Shown here piece after piece: positions 7,505-13,542 of a stretch of DNA of 25,525 nucleotides. Source of the stretch: a virus. The stretch spans positions 1 to 25,525 of IMG/VR virus record IMGVR_UViG_3300012000_000116. One strand, written 5' to 3'. How positions within the stretch are numbered: position 1 is the stretch's first letter; every line of letters starts with the position of its first letter. Made by a program: the position numbers and the translations under genes. Below the pieces are notes generated by a model, which saw nothing but the letters and a program-made list of their open reading frames with translations, was not told the DNA's origin and did not search any database.

Positions 7505-7626
7505 ATTGTAACCTCAATATGCCACTTATTACCATGAAGTTCAGCAACAACTCCCATATTCAATTTAACCAGTTCGGATACAATTTCCGCCAATCTTTGA
7601 GTTTCGTTAATATAAAGATAAATCAT
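7501..7626 (-). CDS. Very small hypothetical protein (41 aa)
   Basis: This short frame starts MIYLYINETQRLAEIVSELV and ends KWHIEVTI, consistent with a strand-helix-strand mini-fold. It shares ATGA overlaps with both neighbours (start 7626-7624, stop 7503-7501), which strongly supports translation despite its length. No family is recognised. Confidence 0.65.
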   Translation of the reverse strand: MIYLYINETQRLAEIVSELVKLNMGVVAELHGNKWHIEVTI

Positions 7627-7796
7627 TTGGCATCCTCATGGAAAGAGTTATCAAAACTCTGAAAAAGACCATCAACTTCGTCCACAGTCCAAGGATAATT
7701 GGGACTATCGTTTTCGTAATGCTTCAAATGTTCGCTCAAACATTCAAGAGCATCCAAAATCATTGTCATATCATGTTTTTCAATGTAGTAGTTCAC
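7623..7796 (-). CDS. Small acidic protein (57 aa), GTG start
   Basis: A TTG at 7808 is possible, but the GTG at 7796 is preferred because GGAG sits 7 nt before it (TTGGAGAAATTT-GTG), and the TTG would be part of that ribosome binding site. The product is helical and acidic (MTMILDALECLSEHLKHYEN then PNYPWTVDEVDGLFQSFDNS). It is the first gene after the promoter at 7822-7849. No function is known. Confidence 0.6.
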   Translation of the reverse strand: MNYYIEKHDMTMILDALECLSEHLKHYENDSPNYPWTVDEVDGLFQSFDNSFHEDAK

Positions 7797-7821
7797 AAAT
7801 TTCTCCAATGGGTAAGCCGTT

Positions 7822-7849
7822 AGTATACTACGTTATCGTCAGTTGTCAA
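7822..7849 (-). promoter_or_regulatory. Sigma70-type promoter (TTGACA-16-TATACT)
   Basis: TTGACA (7849-7844) and TATACT (7827-7822) on the minus strand are separated by 16 nt. The spacer ACTGACGATA... matches those at 983 and 2811 and has CGATA at positions 6-10. It directly precedes the 7623-7796 gene. Confidence 0.75.
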
Positions 7850-7879
7850 GAGCAACTAAAAAGAAAGTGGCGACAACTT

Positions 7880-7990
7880 TTAATTCACGTCATATTTTCT
7901 CCAGAAGATATGTGCTTGACATTTTGGACAAACATAGTTCCATTTTTTAGGGCCACAAATATGGCAAACTGTACGATAAAGTTTAAACAT
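7880..7990 (-). CDS. Zinc-ribbon mini-protein, or C-terminal -1 frameshift extension
   Basis: This frame encodes VCHICGPKKWNYVCPKCQAH, a compact two-CxxC zinc ribbon, ending WRKYDVN. It may be translated from its own ATG at 7990, which has AGGAG upstream, giving 36 residues. Alternatively it could be reached by a -1 shift from the overlapping frame at 7885-8076 at the slippery heptamer T-TTA-AAC (7987-7981). The intact ribbon argues that this is the functional frame here and that the end of the other frame is incidental. Confidence 0.65.
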   Translation of the reverse strand: MFKLYRTVCHICGPKKWNYVCPKCQAHIFWRKYDVN

Positions 7991-8076
7991 TCAGCAAATT
8001 CTCCTTTTAGATAGTCACAATAAGATTCTAAGTCTACTACTTTCAAGTGTCGTTGTTTGTATTCTGATTTGGTCAT
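7885..8076 (-). CDS. Hypothetical protein overlapping the zinc-ribbon frame (63 aa)
   Basis: The ATG at 8076 directly follows the stop of the upstream gene (TAA-ATG), and the N-terminal part, MTKSEYKQRHLKVVDLESYC, looks protein-like and helical. After about residue 32, however, the frame runs out of phase with a clear zinc ribbon and ends in a sequence lacking recognisable structure. The likely product is the N-terminal portion, fused by -1 frameshifting or by an assembly indel to the ribbon. As a plain 63-residue protein it is less convincing. Confidence 0.45.
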   Translation of the reverse strand: MTKSEYKQRHLKVVDLESYCDYLKGEFAECLNFIVQFAIFVALKNGTMFVQNVKHISSGENMT

Positions 8077-8310
8077 TTAGATAATATCCGCCTCCATAAA
8101 ATCCATATCCAGATATAGTTCGTCCCAATCTGCCTGAGTAACATTTCCCACTACCAAATAATTATCATCCTTAGAATAGTCTTGATTTCTATCATACTTA
8201 ATATAAAAACCCTCAGACTCATCAGACTTCATCTGATTAAGATCAATAACCAGTTCGTTAGCCTCTTTATAGCCAGTAACATTACTAAAGCACTTAATAA
8301 GACTCATCAT
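8077..8310 (-). CDS. Hypothetical protein with YxRNxxYxKDD motif (77 aa)
   Basis: This acidic 77-residue product contains YDRNQDYSKDDNYLVVG (about 39-55), matching the gene at 7120-7317. It ends ELYLDMDFMEADII. Its ATG, preceded by GGAGAAAA, overlaps the stop of the GLADFI paralogue at 8307-8519, reproducing the gene order seen at 7319/7120. Function unknown. Confidence 0.65.
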   Translation of the reverse strand: MMSLIKCFSNVTGYKEANELVIDLNQMKSDESEGFYIKYDRNQDYSKDDNYLVVGNVTQADWDELYLDMDFMEADII

Positions 8311-8519
8311 TTTTCTCCAATGGTTTTGTAAATAAAATCGGCCAAACCCCTTAGATTATCTCTGGTGGTTTGAAAAGCCACACAACTATCGTTACGATCA
8401 TTGTAGACGGAAACATAACAAGAACACCCACCTTGCATAAACATTTCTACACTAATATCTTTATCAATAGTATACTGAGGATTATCAATGCTCATCATAT
8501 AATCATCTTTCATACTCAT
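8307..8519 (-). CDS. GLADFI-motif protein, paralogue 2 (70 aa)
   Basis: The C-terminus reads TTRDNLRGLADFIYKTIGEK, the same motif as paralogues 1 and 3. The middle has a small cysteine cluster (GGCSCYVSVYNDRNDSCVAF). The ATG at 8519 is favoured by AAAGGA 8 nt upstream, even though it overlaps the upstream gene by 17 nt. The duplicated motif suggests recent gene amplification inside this operon. Confidence 0.7.
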   Translation of the reverse strand: MSMKDDYMMSIDNPQYTIDKDISVEMFMQGGCSCYVSVYNDRNDSCVAFQTTRDNLRGLADFIYKTIGEK

Positions 8520-8703
8520 TTATTGTCCTTTCAATTAATATTAGTAGTTCGTCATAGTCCAATTTATCTGCTCTAGACTCGTAAGGAAACTCATGCCAAT
8601 TATAAATTCTGATTAGATACGGATTTTTCTTTAGACTTTGATTATAATGAACTTCCACAAGATAACCATTGTAGTCCATTTCGCCTAATTTAGTTGGTAT
8701 CAT
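8503..8703 (-). CDS. Hypothetical protein (66 aa)
   Basis: The start chosen is the ATG at 8703 (MIPTKLGEMDYNGYLVEVHY), overlapping the upstream stop by 14 nt; a TTG three codons earlier is less likely. The product is beta-rich, then helical, ending DYDELLILIERTINEYER. It lies between two GLADFI paralogues. No family is recognised. Confidence 0.6.
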   Translation of the reverse strand: MIPTKLGEMDYNGYLVEVHYNQSLKKNPYLIRIYNWHEFPYESRADKLDYDELLILIERTINEYER

Positions 8704-8893
8704 TCTTGTCAATAACTTTATAAATAAAATCGGCTAAACCCCTAAGTTCCTCCCTATTCAAAGGAGCATGAGCAAATTTGCTACTAAGAATCAAATCATA
8801 AGGATAGTCTTTGAGTTTATCACTTTTTCGCTCATAGTTCTTACTAACGTGCAAAACAAAATGGTCGCCACGAAAAGTAGACAACTGTTTCAT
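8690..8893 (-). CDS. GLADFI-motif protein, paralogue 3 (67 aa)
   Basis: The C-terminal REELRGLADFIYKVIDKN matches paralogues 1 and 2. The N-terminal half (MKQLSTFRGDHFVLHVSKNY) is distinct and beta-like. It starts with ATGA coupling to the gene at 8890-9207. This is the most upstream of three copies spread over about 1.6 kb. Confidence 0.7.
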   Translation of the reverse strand: MKQLSTFRGDHFVLHVSKNYERKSDKLKDYPYDLILSSKFAHAPLNREELRGLADFIYKVIDKNDTN

Positions 8894-9207
8894 TTCTTAA
8901 CCTTTTTCTGTGATAGTCTTGTTTCGCTTTTTCTTGACTGAGGTGCTTTAGGAATGATATTATCAATATTCCTATTAAAATCCCTAGTTCTTTTAACCAG
9001 TTCTTTTCCAACATTCAATTTCTTTTTAGGCTTAGGTTTTTCGTACTTAACACAAAAAACATCCATTTCTTCAATATAAGCATTACGCCAGTAGTTATCA
9101 TAAGATTCTAAATACGATTCTGCTACTTCTCTCGAAATGCAAATCATTTCTAGTTCTTCCCTAATACTACCAGCACCATGTTCAGAAAATATAGCATAAA
9201 CTTTCAT
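8890..9207 (-). CDS. Hypothetical protein with basic tail (105 aa)
   Basis: The N-terminal half (MKVYAIFSEHGAGSIREELE, then a Y-rich helix) looks like a small globular domain. The C-terminal half is strongly basic (EKPKPKKKLNVGKELVKRTR, ending SRKSETRLSQKKVKK), suggesting contact with nucleic acid or an acidic partner. It is ATGA-coupled on both sides. No family is recognised. Confidence 0.65.
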   Translation of the reverse strand: MKVYAIFSEHGAGSIREELEMICISREVAESYLESYDNYWRNAYIEEMDVFCVKYEKPKPKKKLNVGKELVKRTRDFNRNIDNIIPKAPQSRKSETRLSQKKVKK

Positions 9208-9716
9208 TTGTTTTTTCGCTTTTCTTTAATCTCGTATTCTTCTTGGCTTAAATATCTTTGAGTTTTTATATCAAATGAAGAAAACTGTCCCATTCCCAAA
9301 CATTCACCACAACTTGTTTTTTCCATTTTCGGCCCAGCAGCACCATATTCTTGAAGAAAAATTTGGTATTGATTTTCGGCTTTGTCGCAATAAGAATAAG
9401 CATCACCGTGTTCTAGTTTAACACACTCTTTGCATTTGTCAACCATTAAGTGTTTATTCAAATAAAGTTGAACTTTAGCCATAAACATTGTTCGATTAAC
9501 ATCTTCAACTCTTTCGCCGGTTCCTTTACAGTATATGCAAGTTAATAGATGATCTTGATATTTTTGATTATAGTATGCTTCTAGCCTCTTTTGTTTTAGA
9601 TAATCGTACAGATTGTATTTGTCCCAATATGCAGGGAATAAAATTATAGCAATAATCAGAGCGATTGTAGAAATAAACGCTAAGTATTCTGTAAAAGTCC
9701 AGTTCATATTTTTCAT
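9204..9716 (-). CDS. Membrane-anchored protein with DnaJ-like CxxCxGxG motifs (170 aa)
   Basis: A single N-terminal transmembrane helix (about 8-30, FTEYLAFISTIALIIAIILF) is followed by a soluble domain. That domain has two CxxCxGxG motifs, CIYCKGTG (60-67) and CGECLGMG (136-143), plus CKEC (95-98). CxxCxGxG repeats are the zinc-binding units of the DnaJ central domain, where two pairs form each zinc site; there is no J-domain here. A membrane-tethered zinc protein that binds unfolded or nascent chains is one possibility. It is ATGA-coupled to both neighbours. Confidence 0.7.
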   Translation of the reverse strand: MKNMNWTFTEYLAFISTIALIIAIILFPAYWDKYNLYDYLKQKRLEAYYNQKYQDHLLTCIYCKGTGERVEDVNRTMFMAKVQLYLNKHLMVDKCKECVKLEHGDAYSYCDKAENQYQIFLQEYGAAGPKMEKTSCGECLGMGQFSSFDIKTQRYLSQEEYEIKEKRKNK

Positions 9717-9880
9717 TCTGGTTTCTCCACCAATTTAACAACACTTCCATCCTTAAATTTAATTTCAATCCAAGTTTTCCAAGGACTATTAAATCCAGTA
9801 TAATGTATAGTATACACTCCCACTATAGGACAGGTTTTCTTGCCCAATCGCCCCATTAGATAATTAATTAGTTGATTCAT
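9713..9880 (-). CDS. Small hypothetical protein (55 aa)
   Basis: This frame starts MNQLINYLMGRLGKKTCPIV and ends with a beta-strand-rich segment, WKTWIEIKFKDGSVVKLVEK. It fills the gap between its neighbours exactly, with ATGA overlaps at both ends (9880 and 9713), which is the main evidence for translation. No function is recognised. Confidence 0.65.
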   Translation of the reverse strand: MNQLINYLMGRLGKKTCPIVGVYTIHYTGFNSPWKTWIEIKFKDGSVVKLVEKPE

Positions 9881-10119
9881 TCCTGTTCCTTGTTTTGTTT
9901 CTTATGATATTCTATACCAGATTCAAATCCAGCCGCAAAATAATTAAAAGAATTTGGTACACTCTTATACCATCCTTCCCCAAGCCATATTGGTTGTATA
10001 TTTTTTTGACACTGTTCGTATTGACTAGTTAAGAATTCTATAAACTCTTGTTTAATCATACTTTCAAGAATATCTTTAGTGATAATAGTATCTTCTATCT
10101 GTTGTTTAGAGAATTTCAT
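9877..10119 (-). CDS. Small hypothetical protein with GFESGIEYH motif (80 aa)
   Basis: The product is helical and ends SFNYFAAGFESGIEYHKKQN. The same kind of ending (F-x-YF-x-x-GF-x-SG-x-xY) occurs in the gene at 14623-14811 and, more loosely, as YDDGYKEGFSDGKYG in the adjacent gene. Such G-F-x-x-G helices are common in short phage proteins of unknown role. It is ATGA-coupled to 9713-9880. Confidence 0.65.
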   Translation of the reverse strand: MKFSKQQIEDTIITKDILESMIKQEFIEFLTSQYEQCQKNIQPIWLGEGWYKSVPNSFNYFAAGFESGIEYHKKQNKEQE

Positions 10120-10125
10120 TTTGTA

Positions 10126-10302
10126 TCAAGGCCCATATTTACCATCGCTAAATCCCTCCTTATACCCATCATCATATGCTGTTTCTATAACTATTCTGAG
10201 TAATGCCAACAATTCTTTAGGAATAGTTAGATTTTTGTTTCTTACAAATATTTGATTAATATTGTGTTTTTCGATCCAATTCTCAAATTCTTTATTATTC
10301 AT
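10126..10302 (-). CDS. Small hypothetical protein (58 aa)
   Basis: This frame starts MNNKEFENWIEKHNINQIFV and ends TAYDDGYKEGFSDGKYGP, a helix with regularly spaced glycines like those of its neighbours. Its ATG (10302) lies 8 nt inside the end of the upstream gene, the junction type common here. It is supported by position and coding character only. Confidence 0.6.
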   Translation of the reverse strand: MNNKEFENWIEKHNINQIFVRNKNLTIPKELLALLRIVIETAYDDGYKEGFSDGKYGP

Positions 10303-10525
10303 TTTTGGACAATTTCTTATAAGTTAATGGAGTAGGATGTTGTTTTCGTTCTGTGGCCGCAACTAATTCTCCGTCCTCGTTCATTACTGGTTTAGTTTTA
10401 CCATTTTCTATAATTAGATGAAATGCCTCGCCAGTTTCAGTATCCGCCCAAACTACCCAATTTAATGGATTACCATGAGCATCAAAAACAGAATATGAAC
10501 AATGTTCGGGAACTTTAAGTATCAT
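10295..10525 (-). CDS. Conserved hypothetical protein with WVVWADTETGEA motif (76 aa)
   Basis: The protein contains SVFDAHGNPLNWVVWADTET then GEAFHLI, followed by a small C-terminal basic region. The FDAxGNPL-x-WVxWADTxTGE pattern recurs in uncharacterised phage proteins I recognise by eye. It looks like an all-beta domain. It is ATGA-coupled to the HAD gene upstream. Confidence 0.7.
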   Translation of the reverse strand: MILKVPEHCSYSVFDAHGNPLNWVVWADTETGEAFHLIIENGKTKPVMNEDGELVAATERKQHPTPLTYKKLSKNE

Positions 10526-11343
10526 TTTTTCTCTGGTTGATTCACAGAAGTAATGAAATTCTCAAGATTTTGAATATAATCTACTAATTCTGGAATAGTA
10601 TTTAAATATCCATGTCTAATAACAGCACTATACATATTAATATTTTTTGCCCCTTCAATATCCCCAAATGTTGGATTAGCAGTAACCATCAATGTTTCTG
10701 TTGGCTTAAAATTTGTGTCTTTTTCTATGGTCTTATAAGCATCAAAATGAGGTTTGTACACTTTGTGTTTATTTAAGTTAATAATATAGTTCCAATAAAT
10801 ATTGTTAGATTCTGATATGGTTTTAATTAAATCATAAGAACCATTGCTTAATGCTACACAATAATATCCATTATCTTGCAAGAGTTTTATTCCTGCTGCA
10901 CTATCTTCGTGGGCCGTTAAAGCATACCAACTATTAGGGAAAGAGTATGGAGAAAAATCTTTTTTATTTACATGATCTACATAGTCTTGTATTTCTGTTC
11001 TGGATATATTGCTCATATCGAAAACAGTACCAAAACAATCAAAAGCAATACATTGAATCATTTCTTTCACCCCCCAACTATCTAAAGTAATTGGTTGACC
11101 ATTTTCATCAAGACCAAGTATGGGCCTAGCATAATTCCATGCCTTATAGTCTAAATGATGCTTCCATCTATTGTCTGGTAAATTATTTTCATCCATCCAT
11201 TGTTTATATGCTGTATGAGCGGCATGACTGGACTTGAATCGTTCAATTAGAGTAAATTCAAAAGTATCAGTACGACGAATAATATCAGCCCCATAAACCA
11301 GTTCGTTCCCTTGTGGTTGGCCGTATTTCTCAGAGTATTTCAT
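10522..11343 (-). CDS. HAD-superfamily hydrolase with N-terminal extension (273 aa)
   Basis: Residues 97-260 carry all four HAD motifs. AFDCFGTVFD (100-109) includes nucleophile D102, ALSNGS (164-169) includes S166, KVYKPHFDAY (194-203) includes K197, and TANPTFGDIEGAK (221-233) includes D228. The FGT and SNGS forms resemble haloacid-dehalogenase type II and related phosphatases. The first 95 residues are a separate domain (helical, with HTAYKQWMDEN and ILGLDENGQPITLD) not usual for the family. The likely activity is a small-molecule phosphatase or dehalogenase; the substrate is unknown. It starts directly after the upstream stop. Confidence 0.8.
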   Translation of the reverse strand: MKYSEKYGQPQGNELVYGADIIRRTDTFEFTLIERFKSSHAAHTAYKQWMDENNLPDNRWKHHLDYKAWNYARPILGLDENGQPITLDSWGVKEMIQCIAFDCFGTVFDMSNISRTEIQDYVDHVNKKDFSPYSFPNSWYALTAHEDSAAGIKLLQDNGYYCVALSNGSYDLIKTISESNNIYWNYIINLNKHKVYKPHFDAYKTIEKDTNFKPTETLMVTANPTFGDIEGAKNINMYSAVIRHGYLNTIPELVDYIQNLENFITSVNQPEKK

Positions 11344-11712
11344 TTAACAATAATCCTTACATTTTAAATGAATATTGTGATTATAATCATAATTGTGTTT
11401 TTTGCTAATTGTTTCAACGATATCAATAGATTTATAGTAGTTTGAATCAAGAAGTTTAGAAGATATGAGATTCAAAAGTAATTTTGGTCTTAGAGACTCG
11501 CAAATGATTTCATAAGCATAATCTTCTTTGTTAATAGTTCCAAATCCATAAACACAAAAATATTTATCTGAACTTGGTAGTTCATCAGTAAATACTTGTA
11601 AATCTCGTATAGATGATAAATGTGTAGTGGATGATTCAAAAGATTGAATTCTTTTATTAAAACCATCAATAAATGCGTTAGCCGCACTTTCATAATCTCT
11701 ATAAATGGTCAT
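11344..11712 (-). CDS. Hypothetical protein (122 aa)
   Basis: The product starts MTIYRDYESAANAFIDGFNK and has a central DKYFCVYGFGTINKEDYAYE segment and a His/Tyr/Cys-rich tail. No transmembrane segment or known motif is seen. ATGA coupling to 11709-11924 and a zero gap to the HAD gene place it inside the same transcript. Confidence 0.6.
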   Translation of the reverse strand: MTIYRDYESAANAFIDGFNKRIQSFESSTTHLSSIRDLQVFTDELPSSDKYFCVYGFGTINKEDYAYEIICESLRPKLLLNLISSKLLDSNYYKSIDIVETISKKHNYDYNHNIHLKCKDYC

Positions 11713-11924
11713 TGGTTTCTTTCCACTAATTTTTCAATTCCACCAACAGGCCCATTAACTATCTCCATCATTACTTTATTACATTCTAAAATATCTTGAT
11801 AAATAGTTACCATTTCTTCATAGTTTTCAAATCTAGAAGATAAGCGAAGTTTGCCCAATTTTTTTAGACTGTCTAACTGTTCATTTAGTACGGTTTTAAT
11901 ATCGTCAATATCTTCTTTGTTCAT
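11709..11924 (-). CDS. Small helical protein, paralogue A of the ECNKVMMEI pair (71 aa)
   Basis: The sequence MNKEDIDDIKTVLNEQLDSL ... YQDILECNKVMMEIVNGP closely matches the gene at 14808-15053, with the same spacing throughout. Both look like helical hairpins. The pair appears to be a duplication within the operon; the function is unknown. It has ATGA overlaps at both ends. Confidence 0.7.
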   Translation of the reverse strand: MNKEDIDDIKTVLNEQLDSLKKLGKLRLSSRFENYEEMVTIYQDILECNKVMMEIVNGPVGGIEKLVERNQ

Positions 11925-12040
11925 TTATTTTCCTCCAACCATTCATAGAAAACCTTATTAGCCTCAAGATAACTATCGAAGTAAGCCACTTTCTTAAACT
12001 TAAAAGGCCCAATCATTCTTAAAATTAGTCGCCCGGGCAT
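11921..12040 (-). CDS. Small hypothetical protein, possibly read through a +1 frameshift
   Basis: The frame ending at 11921 encodes KFKKVAYFDSYLEANKVFYE and then WLEENK, with an ATGA overlap onto the next gene, so its 3' part looks real. The in-frame ATG at 12040 has no good ribosome binding site. The better-placed ATG at 12062 overlaps the upstream stop by 8 nt (ATGAGTAA) but opens the other frame, which stops at 12000 in TTT-TAA. A +1 slip there would give a continuous 46-residue protein starting MSKQQELYARATNFKNDWAF. Confidence 0.5.
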   Translation of the reverse strand: MPGRLILRMIGPFKFKKVAYFDSYLEANKVFYEWLEENK

Positions 12041-12054
12041 ATAATTCTTGTTGT

Positions 12055-12345
12055 TTACTCATCTTTTAAGAAGCCTTCGTTTATTTTAACTCTGATACCA
12101 TCAGTATGAAATATACTAAAATCCGTTTGATATAATGGAAGATTAACTCCAATAACTTTATTGGTTTTTCCGCATCTAACCAAACTAATATCAGCACCTT
12201 CTCCCGGTATCCATTCACCATAAGTAGCAGCAGTAGTATCTAACAATAGTTCTATTCTATCATTTTCTTTGTCTATCCATAAAGATGCACAAGGCTTATA
12301 TCTTGTTGCTTCTTTTATCCAAGAGTCCCAATCAAAATTATCCAT
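12055..12345 (-). CDS. Hypothetical protein (96 aa)
   Basis: The ATG at 12345 (MDNFDWDSWIKEATRYKPC) is chosen over an earlier one at 12351 because it makes the 8-nt overlap ATGGATAA with the upstream gene. The product is beta-rich with LRV-type strands (ELLLDTTAATYGEWIPGEGA, then NKVIGVNLPLYQ). No family is recognised with confidence. Confidence 0.65.
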   Translation of the reverse strand: MDNFDWDSWIKEATRYKPCASLWIDKENDRIELLLDTTAATYGEWIPGEGADISLVRCGKTNKVIGVNLPLYQTDFSIFHTDGIRVKINEGFLKDE

Positions 12346-12532
12346 TATCATAAACCTTTTCTTTACTTACTAAAATCTCGTCGTTTTTATATTTTTGATT
12401 AAATTGTTCATCATCCCAACAAAATTCTTTTTGACAAACTTTCATCAAAAAACTCTTATTGGGTTTATGATTGGTATATAAAGTATCACCAGTGCTAGTA
12501 TCAACAACCACATAAATAAATTTGTTTTTCAT
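12338..12532 (-). CDS. Small hypothetical protein (64 aa)
   Basis: The product begins MKNKFIYVVVDTSTGDTLYT, a beta-hairpin-like start, followed by a KSFLMKVCQKEFCWDDEQFN helix. AAGGAAG lies 5 nt before the ATG. It opens a run of overlapping genes after a roughly 110-nt gap. The function is unknown. Confidence 0.65.
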   Translation of the reverse strand: MKNKFIYVVVDTSTGDTLYTNHKPNKSFLMKVCQKEFCWDDEQFNQKYKNDEILVSKEKVYDNG

Positions 12533-12612
12533 AGACTTCCTTTTTGTATTGAAAATGCCCCAATTATCTGACGTTGAAACCCTAAAATACGGGAAACAGA
12601 GGTCAAGGACAT
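12529..12612 (-). CDS. Possible 27-aa leader peptide
   Basis: In the otherwise empty gap upstream of 12338-12532, an ATG at 12612 preceded by GGGAGG opens a 27-codon frame (MSLTSVSRILGFQRQIIGAF...). It ends in an ATGA overlap with the next gene. The ribosome binding site is only 2 nt from the ATG, which is unusually close. The overlap is suggestive, but the frame could be chance. Confidence 0.3.
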   Translation of the reverse strand: MSLTSVSRILGFQRQIIGAFSIQKGSL

Positions 12613-12643
12613 TACCTCCCGGCGATCAACCCGGTGGTGACTG

Positions 12644-12883
12644 TTAGTTCAGTTCTTCTCCAGTATTATACTCAATTACCGGCTTTTTACAAGCCTCTAT
12701 CATTCTTTCTAGGTTCCACTGCAACCCCTCTAAATCATCAGATATTGGATGAGCCAAACTTTCAGAAATATTAACAATATCCCCGTTTTCATCACAATAA
12801 ATCTCATGAATACCGTAACTAATATCAGTATCTCCAAGAGGAATTTTAGTTACCGTTTTTACTACTCTATAAGACCAAGACAT
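12644..12883 (-). CDS. Conserved phage/bacterial protein with SYRVV...GIHEIYxDExG pattern (79 aa)
   Basis: The sequence MSWSYRVVKTVTKIPLG ... ISYGIHEIYCDENGDIVNIS, then a helix LEGLQWNLERMIEACKKPVI, fits a short family found widely in phages and cyanobacteria: W-x-YRVV, YGIHEVYYDE-x-G, a helix of about 20 residues, then PVxxY. It forms a beta sheet with one C-terminal helix. No biochemical role is known to me. Its ATG shares one base with the upstream TAA (TAATG). Confidence 0.75.
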   Translation of the reverse strand: MSWSYRVVKTVTKIPLGDTDISYGIHEIYCDENGDIVNISESLAHPISDDLEGLQWNLERMIEACKKPVIEYNTGEELN

Positions 12884-13098
12884 TACTCTATCTCCAAAAT
12901 ATTTATATACAATTCGGTAGTTAATATATCAACATCCTCAATCTCGTCTTCTGAAAACATATCGTACAGATTTGCTCTAGAAAACTCACTAATATCACCA
13001 ATATGAGTTGGCGATTCAATATCATTAGTATTTTTCCAAAACTTTAATTGTTGTTCAAGAAATTCTATAACTTTAAGTTGTTTGTTTGAGGGTTTCAT
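12883..13098 (-). CDS. Small helical hypothetical protein (71 aa)
   Basis: This is a mainly helical, acidic product starting MKPSNKQLKVIEFLEQQLKF and ending LYINILEIE. It overlaps the upstream gene by 26 nt and the downstream one by 1 nt. No family is recognised. Confidence 0.6.
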   Translation of the reverse strand: MKPSNKQLKVIEFLEQQLKFWKNTNDIESPTHIGDISEFSRANLYDMFSEDEIEDVDILTTELYINILEIE

Positions 13099-13327
13099 TT
13101 TTAGAATCTTTTGATTGTTGTGAACTAAAAACTAGATACAGATTTGCCAGATCATCAAGAGAATAACCTTTATTATGACGTATTCCCCAGTTTGTCTTAT
13201 CTTTCATATTTTTGTGCATAAGAGATAACGAATCTAGAATCATTTCATAAAAATACTTCTTTAGATTTTCTTGATCCACACTTATCGCTCTGAGTGCGGA
13301 CTGAATCTTATCATGGTTTATACTCAT
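13073..13327 (-). CDS. Small hypothetical protein (84 aa)
   Basis: Helical product starting MSINHDKIQSALRAISVDQE, with YSLDDLANLYLVFSSQQSKD near the end. It starts one base after the stop of the gene at 13329-13505 and is probably expressed from the same promoter. No function is recognised. Confidence 0.6.
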   Translation of the reverse strand: MSINHDKIQSALRAISVDQENLKKYFYEMILDSLSLMHKNMKDKTNWGIRHNKGYSLDDLANLYLVFSSQQSKDSKNETLKQTT

Positions 13328-13328
13328 A

Positions 13329-13505
13329 TTATGTCTTTCTTTTGGGTAACTTTTTAGATTCTACAGTAGGTTTGTTTTGTTCATTTATTTCTGGTAATTC
13401 CAAAGTATCAACCTCTGCTGATCTTATAGCATCAAGCATCTTATTCAAATGCTGTAGTCTCTCGACCAACTCCTGACCAACATTAGTTTGTTTATCGGTA
13501 CTCAT
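13329..13505 (-). CDS. Small coiled-coil-like protein (58 aa), near-leaderless
   Basis: The frame begins MSTDKQTNVGQELVERLQHL, a heptad-like helix, and ends with a basic KKLPKRKT. Its promoter -10 ends only 9 nt before the ATG, so the mRNA would have a leader of about 2-3 nt. It heads the unit running to 7880. It is too short to recognise a family. Confidence 0.65.
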   Translation of the reverse strand: MSTDKQTNVGQELVERLQHLNKMLDAIRSAEVDTLELPEINEQNKPTVESKKLPKRKT

Positions 13506-13514
13506 GGTAGTTGT

Positions 13515-13542
13515 AGTTTAACAGAAATTTTTCTTTTGTCAA
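13515..13542 (-). promoter_or_regulatory. Sigma70-type promoter (TTGACA-16-TAAACT)
   Basis: TTGACA (13542-13537) and TAAACT (13520-13515) on the minus strand have a 16-nt, A/T-rich spacer without the CGATA seen in other promoters here. The -35 overlaps the stop of the gene at 13539-13724. Transcription would begin almost at the start codon of 13329-13505. Confidence 0.7.
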
